Source: Polaribacter sp. KT25b
Lineage (GTDB): Bacteria > Bacteroidota > Bacteroidia > Flavobacteriales > Flavobacteriaceae
Length of the DNA stretch: 64,000 nt
Direction of reading: 5' to 3'
Assembly (NCBI RefSeq): GCF_900105145.1
Contig: NZ_LT629752.1
Span: forward strand, 1,522,001 to 1,586,000
Shown: in pieces, positions 26,305-34,724 of the stretch
How the letters are laid out: each line of letters starts with the position of its first letter
How positions within the stretch are numbered: the stretch's first letter is position 1
Program-made: the position numbers and the translations under genes
Notes under the pieces: model-generated
What the model saw: only the letters and a program-made list of their open reading frames with translations
Told to the model about the DNA's origin: nothing
Databases searched by the model: none

Positions 26305-27027
26305 ATGAATATAACTAAAGAAAATACAGTAGCAGAAGTAGTTACCTATAATATAAAAACAGCAGATGTGTTTAAAAAACACGGAATAGATTTTTGCTGT
26401 GGAGGAGGAATTTCAATAGAAAAAGCTTGTAAAAAGCATAATGTTTCTTTTGAAGAAATGGAAAAAGAATTGTTAAATGTTAATAATCCAACGTCTAATG
26501 CTTATAATTATGATAGCTGGAAACTAGATTTTTTAGTAGATCATATCGAAAACATTCATCATAATTATGTTACAGAAAATACACCAATAGTTTTGCAATA
26601 TGCTGCAAAAGTGGCCAAAGTTCATGGACATCATTATACAGAAGTTATAGAAATTAATAAACTTTTTAATGAAGTAGCGCAAGAATTAGCAGCGCATTTA
26701 AAAAAAGAAGAATTAATTTTATTTCCGTTTATCAAGCAATTAGTTAAAGCTGATAAAGAAGGTATAAAAGTAAAAACACCACATTTTGGAACTGTAAATA
26801 ATCCTATTGCAATGATGGAAGAAGAGCACGAAAGTGCTGGCGATATTTTAAAAGAAATTAAGAAACTTTCTGATAATTATACTCCGCCAAATGGAGCTTG
26901 TAATACATTTAAAGCGTTATATGCTAAGTTAGATGAATTTGAACAAGATTTACATCAACATATACATTTAGAAAATAATATTTTGTTTCCAAAAGCTATT
27001 GCTTTAGAGAAAAAAAATAATCTTTAA
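26305..27027 (+). CDS. ric: Iron-sulfur cluster repair di-iron protein RIC (ScdA/YtfE type)
   Basis: A 240-aa protein that helps restore iron-sulfur clusters after nitric oxide or oxidative damage. The N-terminal DUF542 domain carries DFCCGGGISIEKAC (near residue 30). The hemerythrin-like domain has di-iron ligands in IENIHHNYV, AAHLKKEE, MEEEHESAGD and HQHIHLENNILFPKA. It is the last gene of the nirK operon, 1 bp after the SCO gene. Its co-expression with an NO-producing reductase makes self-protection the obvious role. A full-length paralogue is at 19450-20172. Confidence 0.93.
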   Translation: MNITKENTVAEVVTYNIKTADVFKKHGIDFCCGGGISIEKACKKHNVSFEEMEKELLNVNNPTSNAYNYDSWKLDFLVDHIENIHHNYVTENTPIVLQYAAKVAKVHGHHYTEVIEINKLFNEVAQELAAHLKKEELILFPFIKQLVKADKEGIKVKTPHFGTVNNPIAMMEEEHESAGDILKEIKKLSDNYTPPNGACNTFKALYAKLDEFEQDLHQHIHLENNILFPKAIALEKKNNL

Positions 27028-27054
27028 TATAGTACAAAATTCTTTCCCCAAAGT

Positions 27055-27094
27055 AAAAAAATGAGTGTTAAAAATAGTTTTAACACTCATTTTT
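27055..27094 (+). terminator. Terminator of the nirK operon
   Basis: ATGAGTGTTAAAA (27061-27073), loop ATAG, TTTTAACACTCAT (27078-27090), flanked by an A-run and TTTTTA. It separates the nirK operon from the next transcript. Confidence 0.85.
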
Positions 27095-27143
27095 ATTTTG
27101 ATAATTACACAGCTTTATTTTAAACTTTTTTCTTCTTCTTTAA

Positions 27144-27157
27144 ATGATAATAGTCAT
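27144..27157 (+). promoter_or_regulatory. CRP/FNR-type operator, copy 3 (before the 598-aa protein)
   Basis: ATGATAATAGTCAT, a perfect ATGA-N6-TCAT repeat, followed by GTTTTA as in the nirK copy (ATGTTTTA). A weak -7-like element TACATTGC (27180-27187) falls at the same offset as TAAATTTG in the nirK promoter. This places the downstream gene in the same presumed regulon. Confidence 0.62.
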
Positions 27158-27226
27158 GTTTTATAGTGTTAAATAATAATACATTGCAAGCTTATTTTAA
27201 ATTAATTACACCTTTAAATTAAATAG

Positions 27227-29023
27227 ATGAAAAACGCACATTCCTTTCATATTCCTGTTATGGGAATTGGATTTACAATTGATTCTCCTTTAAAAGTTGC
27301 ACAATATGGTATTGACTCTGTAATTTCTTTAGTTGATGATATTCTAATAGAAAAAATGCGAAAAGTTTACAGCGAAAAATTTGAAATTCCTTATAAAGAA
27401 ATAACAGATAAAGCTGAAGATTTTAGAGCAAAAAGAATTACTTCATATTTAAATTTATTACAAGAACAAACCGAAGAAAAATTTCATCAACTTAAGAATA
27501 TAACATCAGAAAAAAGCAAAGCTTTAAAAGAATATATTCATTTGTTACCAGAATATTCTACCTTAAAAAAAGATTTTGTAAAACTAACAGAAGAAGGTAT
27601 CGATTTTACGAAGCTAAAAGATTGGGCTCATAAAAATTTAACATCTGGTAGTATTGATGTAAATATAATGACGAAAATTGATAAAGGTAATTATCTAAAT
27701 AAAGAATTATTACCTATAGAATATAATGATGCACATGCTGCTTTAAGAGGATATGCAAATAGTAAATTAGCATCATCTTTAGTACTTTCTGCAGGAATGA
27801 ATCCAAGATTATATTCATATATCAGTAATTTTAATGATTTTTTTCCTGATGAAAATGGATACATTAAAAAGAAGATTATTTTAAAAGTTAGTGATTATAG
27901 ATCTGCTTTAATTCAAGGAAAATTTTTAGCTAAAAAGGGTTTATGGGTTTCAGAATATAGAATAGAATCGGGTTTAAATTGTGGTGGACATGCATTTGCG
28001 ACAGATGGTTTTTTATTAGGTCCTGTTTTAAATGAATTCAAAGAAAATAAAGCGGTTTTACAAAATGAAATTCAATCTATTTTGATTGATGCTCTTAAAG
28101 AAACAAATAAAATTGTACCAAAAAATAATTTAGTATTAAAAATAACAACACAAGGTGGCGTAGGTACAGAAGAAGAACATTCTTTTTTATTAGATCATTA
28201 TCAATTAGATTCTGTAGGTTGGGGAAGTCCTTTTTTATTGGTGCCAGAAGCTACAAGTGTTGATGATAAAACAATGGAATTATTATCAAATTCTAAAGAG
28301 AAAGATTTGTATTTGAGTAACAGTTCTCCTTTAGGAGTTCCTTTTAATACACTTAGAGGAAATACAAAAGATATTCACAGACAAGAGCTAATTGATAAAG
28401 GAAGACCAGGTACTTCTTGCCCTAATAAATTTATTGCTTTAAATAATGAGTTTAAAGAATCTGGATTGTGTACTGCATCAAGAGAATATCAACACTTAAA
28501 ATTAAAAGAAATAGATTCGTTAGAAATCTCTTCTGAAGAAAAACAAAAACAAGTAGATAAAGTTACAGAAAAATCTTGTATTTGTGTTGGTTTAGGTACT
28601 TCTACCTTAATTTTAAATAAGGTAAGTACAAAGAAAACTGGCGATGGAGTTTCTGTTTGTCCTGGACCAAATATGGCGTATTATGATAAAGTAATGAGTT
28701 TGCAAAACATTACAGATCATATTTATGGAAGAGATAATATGATATCAAGAATAGATAGACCAAATGTTTTTATTAAAGAATTGTCTCTTTATATAACTCA
28801 TTTACATGATAAAGTAGAAGAATTAAAGTCTAATTTTGATAAAAAACAATTAAGGTCTTTAACGAAGTTTAAAAAGAATTTAGAAGCAGGAATTAATTAT
28901 TATAATGAATTATTTTTAAATCAGAAACAAGCTTTTATAACTCATAAAGAAGCGCTTTTAAGTGCATTACAATTAGAACAAAATAAATTAAATTTGATTA
29001 GTATAGAAATAGAAAATCTATAA
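27227..29023 (+). CDS. Uncharacterised 598-aa cysteine-rich protein of the nitrogen-oxide region
   Basis: No signal peptide; cytoplasmic. I do not recognise a characterised family. The N-terminus, IPVMGIGFTIDSPLKVAQYG, and the segment TQGGVGTEEEHSFLLDHYQL followed by DSVGWGSPFLLVPEAT resemble the FMN phosphate-binding part of TIM-barrel flavoproteins such as nitronate monooxygenase (pattern GGIGT...GAdgV.xGt.FL...E). Cysteines occur in short conserved-looking motifs: LNCGGHAF (~250), GTSCPNKF (~397), GLCTASRE (~413), SCICVGLGT (~450) and VSVCPGPNM (~476), suggesting a metal or iron-sulfur site. The last 100 residues are helical. It is monocistronic, between two terminators, behind an operator shared with nirK. 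A flavin/iron-sulfur redox enzyme in nitrogen-oxide stress is inference. Confidence 0.7.
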   Translation: MKNAHSFHIPVMGIGFTIDSPLKVAQYGIDSVISLVDDILIEKMRKVYSEKFEIPYKEITDKAEDFRAKRITSYLNLLQEQTEEKFHQLKNITSEKSKALKEYIHLLPEYSTLKKDFVKLTEEGIDFTKLKDWAHKNLTSGSIDVNIMTKIDKGNYLNKELLPIEYNDAHAALRGYANSKLASSLVLSAGMNPRLYSYISNFNDFFPDENGYIKKKIILKVSDYRSALIQGKFLAKKGLWVSEYRIESGLNCGGHAFATDGFLLGPVLNEFKENKAVLQNEIQSILIDALKETNKIVPKNNLVLKITTQGGVGTEEEHSFLLDHYQLDSVGWGSPFLLVPEATSVDDKTMELLSNSKEKDLYLSNSSPLGVPFNTLRGNTKDIHRQELIDKGRPGTSCPNKFIALNNEFKESGLCTASREYQHLKLKEIDSLEISSEEKQKQVDKVTEKSCICVGLGTSTLILNKVSTKKTGDGVSVCPGPNMAYYDKVMSLQNITDHIYGRDNMISRIDRPNVFIKELSLYITHLHDKVEELKSNFDKKQLRSLTKFKKNLEAGINYYNELFLNQKQAFITHKEALLSALQLEQNKLNLISIEIENL

Positions 29024-29040
29024 AATTGAAATTTTAGAAT

Positions 29041-29078
29041 AAAAAAAAGCATCTTTCTAATAAAGAAAGATGCTTTTT
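29041..29078. terminator. Bidirectional terminator between the 598-aa protein and purA
   Basis: AAAAAGCATCTTTCT pairs with AGAAAGATGCTTTTT around a 5-nt AATAA loop, with A- and T-runs on both sides. It serves the convergent genes ending at 29023 and 29099. Confidence 0.85.
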
Positions 29079-29098
29079 AAATTTATAATAAAATAGTC

Positions 29099-30370
29099 TT
29101 ACCTATTAATTGTTTGTTTTCTATCTGGACCAACAGAAACTATTTTTACAGGAACTCCAGTTTCTTTTTCGATAAAAGCAACATAGTCTAGTAAATTTTT
29201 TGGTAATTGATCTGCAGAAGTCATTTCTGTTAAATCTTCATCCCACCCCTTAAATTCTGTATAATTTACAGAAACATTTTCTGGTTCAATATTGTATGGA
29301 AAATGGCTAATTTCTTTGCCTTTGTAGTTGTAAGAAGTACAAACTTTTAAAGTATCAAAACCAGAGAGAACATCACCTTTCATCATCATTAATTGAGTAA
29401 CTCCGTTTACATCAACAGCATATTTTAAAGCGACTAAATCTAACCAACCACATCTTCTTGGTCTTCCAGTTGTTGCTCCAAATTCATGACCAACACTAGC
29501 CATTGTTTCTCCGTCATTATCAAATAATTCTGTAGGAAAAGGACCAGAACCAACTCTTGTTGTGTACGCTTTAAAGATTCCAAAAACATCACCAATTTTG
29601 TTAGGAGCAACACCTAAACCTGTACAAGCACCTGCTGCTGTTGTGTTTGATGAAGTTACAAAAGGATATGTTCCAAAATCGATATCTAATAAAGAACCTT
29701 GAGCGCCTTCTGCTAAAATTGTTTTTTTATCTTTAATTGCTTGGTTTAAAAACTCTTCGCTATCAATAAAAGGAAGCGTTTTTAATTTATCAATTCCTTT
29801 AATAAATTCAGCTTCTAATTCTTTTAGATCATATTCAACCTGAACATCAAAAAACTCTAACATTTTAATATGTTTTGCTGTTAAAGCATCATATTTTTCT
29901 TTCCAGTTTTCTAATTCTAAATCTCCAACTCTCATTCCGTTTCTACCGGTTTTGTCCATATAAGTTGGACCAATACCTTTTAAAGTAGAACCAATTTTAG
30001 CTTTTCCTTTAGAAGTTTCTGAAGCTGCGTCTAACAACCTGTGTGTTGGTAAAATTAAATGTGCTTTTCTAGAAATTAATAATTTAGAAGTATAATCGAT
30101 ATTGTGTTTGTCTAAATTTTCAAGTTCTTTTTTAAAAATTACTGGATCTATAACAACTCCATTACCAACAACATTTAAAGCTGTTTTATGAAAAATTCCA
30201 GAAGGAATTGTATGTAAAACATGTTTAAATCCATCAAAAATTAAAGTATGCCCAGCATTTGGTCCTCCTTGAAAACGTGCAATGATATCGTAATTTCTGG
30301 TAAGAACATCTACAATTTTACCTTTACCTTCATCTCCCCATTGCAATCCTAGTAATAAATCTACAGCCAT
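29099..30370 (-). CDS. purA: Adenylosuccinate synthetase
   Basis: A 423-aa enzyme that joins IMP and aspartate with GTP to give adenylosuccinate, the first committed step to AMP. Motifs: LLGLQWGDEGKGKIVDVL (P-loop and catalytic Asp at the N-terminus), GPNAGHTL, IGPTYMDKTGRNGMR, ILAEGAQGSLLDIDFGTYPF, TTGRPRRCGWLDL, VSVGPDRKQTI at the end. Length and motif order are typical. It lies 81 bp downstream of the Fur-type gene on the same strand. Confidence 0.97.
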   Translation of the reverse strand: MAVDLLLGLQWGDEGKGKIVDVLTRNYDIIARFQGGPNAGHTLIFDGFKHVLHTIPSGIFHKTALNVVGNGVVIDPVIFKKELENLDKHNIDYTSKLLISRKAHLILPTHRLLDAASETSKGKAKIGSTLKGIGPTYMDKTGRNGMRVGDLELENWKEKYDALTAKHIKMLEFFDVQVEYDLKELEAEFIKGIDKLKTLPFIDSEEFLNQAIKDKKTILAEGAQGSLLDIDFGTYPFVTSSNTTAAGACTGLGVAPNKIGDVFGIFKAYTTRVGSGPFPTELFDNDGETMASVGHEFGATTGRPRRCGWLDLVALKYAVDVNGVTQLMMMKGDVLSGFDTLKVCTSYNYKGKEISHFPYNIEPENVSVNYTEFKGWDEDLTEMTSADQLPKNLLDYVAFIEKETGVPVKIVSVGPDRKQTINR

Positions 30371-30413
30371 TAGTTGTGTTAATTTGTTGTTTGTTTTTTG
30401 TTGTTTTTATGAT

Positions 30414-30437
30414 AGTAAGTGAGTAAGATCACTTACT
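30414..30437. repeat. 9-bp inverted repeat between the Fur-type gene and purA
   Basis: AGTAAGTGA (30414-30422), 6-base spacer, TCACTTACT (30429-30437), exact. There is no T-run on the minus strand after it, so it could be an operator for purA or a processing hairpin rather than a terminator. Confidence 0.45.
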
Positions 30438-30451
30438 TTAAGTTAACCTGT

Positions 30452-30901
30452 TTATTCTTTATTCTTTTTTGTTCCGTAAAAATACAATGAATGATTATGA
30501 ATATCTATATCAAAAATTTCTTCAATTGTTTTTTTTATTATTTGAATTCTTGGATCACAGAATTCTTTTACTTCTCCTGTATCTGTAAAAATTACGTGAT
30601 CGTGGTTTTTATCAAAATAACTTTTTTCATAACGCGCCATTGATTGCCCATCAAATTGATGTTTTCTAACTAAATTACAGTCTAACAATAAATCTATAGT
30701 ATTGTAAAGCGTTGCTCTACTAACTCTATAATTTTTGTTTTTCATTTTTATGTACAAAGATTCTATATCAAAATGCTCTTTTGCATCATATATTTCTTGA
30801 AGTATAGCGTAACGTTCTGGAGTTTTTCTATGCTTGTGCTCTTGTAAATAGGCGGTAAAAACTTTTTTAACTACTTCTTGATTATCAAGAGGATTGATCA
30901 T
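30452..30901 (-). CDS. Fur-family transcriptional regulator lacking the structural-zinc cysteines
   Basis: A 149-aa protein: winged helix ([13 protein letters not shown], then [21 protein letters not shown]) and dimerisation domain with regulatory-metal His in NHDHVIF. Where Fur, PerR and Zur usually have CxxC after the HDH motif, this one has [10 protein letters not shown], and no C-terminal CxxC is present; only two Cys remain (LLDCN and EFCDP). It therefore lacks the classical structural zinc site. Iron or peroxide sensing is likely but not provable. It sits between rel and purA, all on the minus strand. Confidence 0.88.
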   Translation of the reverse strand: MINPLDNQEVVKKVFTAYLQEHKHRKTPERYAILQEIYDAKEHFDIESLYIKMKNKNYRVSRATLYNTIDLLLDCNLVRKHQFDGQSMARYEKSYFDKNHDHVIFTDTGEVKEFCDPRIQIIKKTIEEIFDIDIHNHSLYFYGTKKNKE

Positions 30902-30972
30902 GGTTTAAATTTTACGAAAAAACAAATTTACAGTTATTTCTTAATAAAAATACCCTTTTTTATAAATGATAT

Positions 30973-33210
30973 TTACAAAGTATTAACACGCTCTACTTTT
31001 TTAACACCTTCTACTTTCTGAATTTTTTTAATTAGTTTGTTTAATTGTGCACTATTTTTTACACTTAGAGAGATTTTTCCGTCAAAAAAGCCTTCATCAC
31101 CGGTAATATTTATACTGTTAATAAAAACACTCATATTATTAGAAATTATTCTAGTAACGTTATTAACAATACCTTGGTTATCTAAACCTGCAATGTGTAA
31201 AATTGCTTTAAAATCTTGTTTTGTAGAATCAATCCATTTTGCAGACATAATTCTGTATGCATAATTAGACTGTAAAGAAATTGCATTTGGACAGTTTTTT
31301 TTATGAACTTTAATTCCATCATTAATAGTTACAAAACCAAAAACTTTATCACCAGCAATAGGGTTACAACATTTAGATAATTTATAATCTAGTTTTTCTT
31401 CTTCTTTACCAAATACTAAAGCATCATATTTAGGAGAAACTTCGTCAGTAGCTTCTGGTATATCTTTAGCAGAATTGCTTCTTCTTAATTTTGATTTAAA
31501 AAAGTTTACAATAGCTCCATTTCTTTGTGCAACAAAAGCTTTTAATTGAGTATTATCAATAGCTCCATTACCAAATCTATAAAATAAATCGAAACTTGTT
31601 CTTAATTTAAAATAAGCAACTAATTCGTTTATTACTTTGTCATCAAAATTAATTTTTAAATGACGTAATTTGCGCATTAAAACAGCTTTTCCTTCTTCTG
31701 CAACTTGCTTTTCGTCGTCTTTTAAAGCCGCTCTAATTTTTGTTTTTGCTCTTGCTGTAATTACAAAATCTAACCATCTAGAATTTGGTTTATTTGCAGA
31801 GCTTGTAATAACTTCTATTTGATCGCCACTTTTTAAAATATGACTTAAAGGCACTAATTTACCGTTTACTTTTGCGCCTCTACATTTTAAACCAACATCT
31901 GTATGGATTGAAAAAGCAAAATCTAATGCAGATGCATCTTTAGGTAACGATTTTAAATCACCTTTTGGTGTAAAAACGTAGATTTCTTTTGAGTATAAAT
32001 TCAGTTTAAAATCTTCAACAAAATCAACCGCGTTTAAACTTTGACTTTCTAAAGTTTCTTTTAATTTATTTAACCAATTTTCTAAACCACTCTCTTTTTG
32101 ATCACCCTGTTTGTATTTAAAATGTGCAGCATATCCTTTTTCTGCAATTTCATTCATCCTTTCAGAACGAATTTGCACTTCTACCCATTCTGCATCTGGG
32201 CCAACAACGGTAATATGAAGTGCTTCGTAACCAGTAGATTTTGGTTGAGAAATCCAATCTCGTAAACGCGTAGGATTTGGTTTAAAATAATCTGTAACAA
32301 TGGTGTAAATTTTCCAAGCATCAAATTTATCATCATTAGAAGAAGGATAATAAATAATACGAATTGCATATTTATCGTAAACTTCATCAAAAGTTACGTT
32401 TTGAGTTCTCATTTTTTTTCTGATGGAATAAATAGATTTAAATCTACCTTTAATTTCATAAGAAAAATTCTCTTTATCTAAACCACTTTTAAGAGTATCT
32501 GTAAAACGTTGTAAATATTTTTGTTGATCTTGTTTACTTTCTTTTATTTTATTTTCAATTTCATTATAAACATCAGGTTCTGTGTATTTTAAACCTAAGT
32601 CTTCTAATTCTGTTTTAATGTTATACAAACCTAATCTGTGCGCCAAAGGAGCATAAATATACAATGTTTCTGATGCAATTTTAACCTGTTTATCATCTGG
32701 CATTGCATCCATAGTTTGCATATTATGCAATCTGTCAGCAATTTTTATTAAAATAACTCTAACATCATCATATAACGTTAAGAGCATTTTTCTAAAGTTT
32801 TCTGCCTGAATTGATGCGTTTTTCTCTTTATTAAGACGTGAAATTTTAGTTAATCCAGATACAATTCTTGCAATGGTTGTACCAAACATTTGCTCAATAT
32901 CTTCAACCGTATATTTTGTATCTTCAACAACGTCATGCAATAATGCAGATGCAATTGAAGTTGCACCTAAACCAATTTCCATAGCCACAATTTTAGCCAC
33001 AGCAATTGGATGATAAATATAAGGTTCACCCGTTTTTCTTCGCTGAGAAGAATGTGCTTCTACAGCAAGATCAAAAGCCTTTCTTATCAATTCTTTATCT
33101 TCTTTTGATAAAACTTCGTAAGTACCTTTTAGTAAATCTTTGTATCGATTTGCTATTTCTTTATTTTCTTCTTCTACGGTTGCTGTATAGTCCATAAATT
33201 TAGGGGTCAA
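30973..33210 (-). CDS. rel: Bifunctional (p)ppGpp synthetase/hydrolase (Rel/SpoT)
   Basis: A 745-aa long RSH protein. The start may be the ATG five codons inside (MDYTATVEEE). Domains in order: HD hydrolase (RRKTGEPYIYHPIAVAKI; LLHDVVEDTKYT, ~60-200), synthetase (DKYAIRIIYY; RLRDWISQPKSTGYEALHI, ~240-360), TGS (IYVFTPKGDLKSLPKDASAL, ~410-470), helical/zinc-finger-like region (KLSKCCNPIAGDKVFGFVT) and a C-terminal ACT domain (ILHIAGLDNQGIVNNVTRI). Both catalytic halves look intact. It makes and breaks the stringent-response alarmone on the ribosome. It is upstream of the Fur-type gene, separated by 71 bp. Confidence 0.96.
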   Translation of the reverse strand: MTPKFMDYTATVEEENKEIANRYKDLLKGTYEVLSKEDKELIRKAFDLAVEAHSSQRRKTGEPYIYHPIAVAKIVAMEIGLGATSIASALLHDVVEDTKYTVEDIEQMFGTTIARIVSGLTKISRLNKEKNASIQAENFRKMLLTLYDDVRVILIKIADRLHNMQTMDAMPDDKQVKIASETLYIYAPLAHRLGLYNIKTELEDLGLKYTEPDVYNEIENKIKESKQDQQKYLQRFTDTLKSGLDKENFSYEIKGRFKSIYSIRKKMRTQNVTFDEVYDKYAIRIIYYPSSNDDKFDAWKIYTIVTDYFKPNPTRLRDWISQPKSTGYEALHITVVGPDAEWVEVQIRSERMNEIAEKGYAAHFKYKQGDQKESGLENWLNKLKETLESQSLNAVDFVEDFKLNLYSKEIYVFTPKGDLKSLPKDASALDFAFSIHTDVGLKCRGAKVNGKLVPLSHILKSGDQIEVITSSANKPNSRWLDFVITARAKTKIRAALKDDEKQVAEEGKAVLMRKLRHLKINFDDKVINELVAYFKLRTSFDLFYRFGNGAIDNTQLKAFVAQRNGAIVNFFKSKLRRSNSAKDIPEATDEVSPKYDALVFGKEEEKLDYKLSKCCNPIAGDKVFGFVTINDGIKVHKKNCPNAISLQSNYAYRIMSAKWIDSTKQDFKAILHIAGLDNQGIVNNVTRIISNNMSVFINSINITGDEGFFDGKISLSVKNSAQLNKLIKKIQKVEGVKKVERVNTL

Positions 33211-33371
33211 GATTTCTATAATATCTTAAGGGAAGTTAGGAATAAGAAATTAAACAACCAAAAAATAAAGATTTAAATTTGATGAAAAAAAGGAAGTGAA
33301 TTTTTAAAGATTTCCATAAATCTTAAATCGAATAAACTTTATGTAAGAAAAAAACAATAATTATTGGTTAA

Positions 33372-34604
33372 TTATTTCTCTAAATTCTCAATTCTTTCCA
33401 ACAAAGTTGGATGTGAATAATGCATAAAAACATATGCTTTATGTGGCGTTAAATTACTTAAACTATTTTTTGATAATTTTTTTAGTGATGTAATTAAAGG
33501 TTTTGCAGCAAAAGTTTCTTTCGCAAAATTATCTGCTTGATATTCAAAAACTCTAGAAAAATAATTCATAAATAAACCTGTAATTTCTGATATTGGCGAA
33601 TATAAAATTCCGAAGGCAATTAAGCCAATATGAAAACTAGGGATAGAAACTGCTAATGCTTCTGATAAAATTGAAGAGTTGATAAAAAGTGATAAAATAA
33701 ACAAGGTAAAACCAGTGAGCAAAATGGTAGAAACTAAATTAAAAATGATATGTTTTCTTTTATAATGACCAACTTCATGTGCTAAAACTGCTACAATTTC
33801 ATCAGTTTCTAAGTTGTTAATCAAAGTATCAAAAAGTGTAATTCTTTTTTGAGAACCAAAACCAGAGAAATAAGCATTTGCTTTTGTAGATCTTTTAGAA
33901 CCATCTATAACAAAAATATTATTTAATGTAAAACCTACTTTTTGTGCATATTTTTCTATTGCTGATTTTAATTCACCATCTTCCAAAGGTTTTTGTTTAT
34001 TAAATAAAGGAACAATTAGTTTTGCGTAAAACATGTTCATAAATAAAGAAAAAATAGCTACTAAAGCCCAAGCATAGATCCAAAAAAAATCTCCTGCAAT
34101 CTGATAAAACCAGATAATTAATGCTAAAATTCCACCACCTAAAATTATACTCATAATACCACCTTTTAGTTTATCTAGCCAAAATGTTTTTTTTGAAGAT
34201 TTGTTAAAACCAAATTTTTCTTCAATTACAAAAGTTTTATAATAAGAAAACGGAGTTGTTAAAATATCTGACCCAAACATAATTACACCAAAAAAAATCA
34301 AAGCCACTAAAATAGGATTGTCTGTAAAGCTTCTAGCAAAATTATCAACGTATTTAAACCCATCAATAAAGAAGAAAACTAAGGTTGAAATTATTGAAAA
34401 TGTAGATGTTAAGTTAGAAAATTTGGCATTTGTTTTTTTATAAGTTTGCGATTTCTTGTATTCTGTTTCATTGTAAACATCTGCTAATTTCTCAGGAATT
34501 TTATCATCAAAATGTTTAGCATTTAAAGTGTCTAAAATTTTATCAACAATAAAACTGATGACAATAATTGCAATTAATATATAGAATAGAGTAGTGGGGT
34601 GCAT
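33372..34604 (-). CDS. M48-family membrane zinc metallopeptidase (Ste24/CAAX protease type)
   Basis: A 410-aa inner-membrane protease with about six to seven hydrophobic segments. The zinc motif is VAVLAHEVGHYKRKH (HExxH near residue 275), with a distal Glu in the FEYQADNFAKE segment. The N-terminal region (YNETEYKKSQTYKKTNAKF) and SDILTTPFSYYKTFVIEEKF are typical of the Ste24 peptidase_M48_N domain. In bacteria these proteins act in membrane-protein quality control. Monocistronic; the start is near 34604 with no conflicting choice. Confidence 0.9.
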   Translation of the reverse strand: MHPTTLFYILIAIIVISFIVDKILDTLNAKHFDDKIPEKLADVYNETEYKKSQTYKKTNAKFSNLTSTFSIISTLVFFFIDGFKYVDNFARSFTDNPILVALIFFGVIMFGSDILTTPFSYYKTFVIEEKFGFNKSSKKTFWLDKLKGGIMSIILGGGILALIIWFYQIAGDFFWIYAWALVAIFSLFMNMFYAKLIVPLFNKQKPLEDGELKSAIEKYAQKVGFTLNNIFVIDGSKRSTKANAYFSGFGSQKRITLFDTLINNLETDEIVAVLAHEVGHYKRKHIIFNLVSTILLTGFTLFILSLFINSSILSEALAVSIPSFHIGLIAFGILYSPISEITGLFMNYFSRVFEYQADNFAKETFAAKPLITSLKKLSKNSLSNLTPHKAYVFMHYSHPTLLERIENLEK

Positions 34605-34724
34605 TGTTTATAAGAGAATTTAGCTTAAACAGTTTCTAATTCGGTTTTTAGAAAATTATTTTTATTGAAAAATTTCATTGTAGAATTACAATCTAATATT
34701 TATTTTCTTGTACTTGTTTTAAAA

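Noticed and set aside
23333..27027. Complete denitrification island
   Set aside because: Only the nitrite reductase step is present; no nitrate, NO or N2O reductase gene is in the window.
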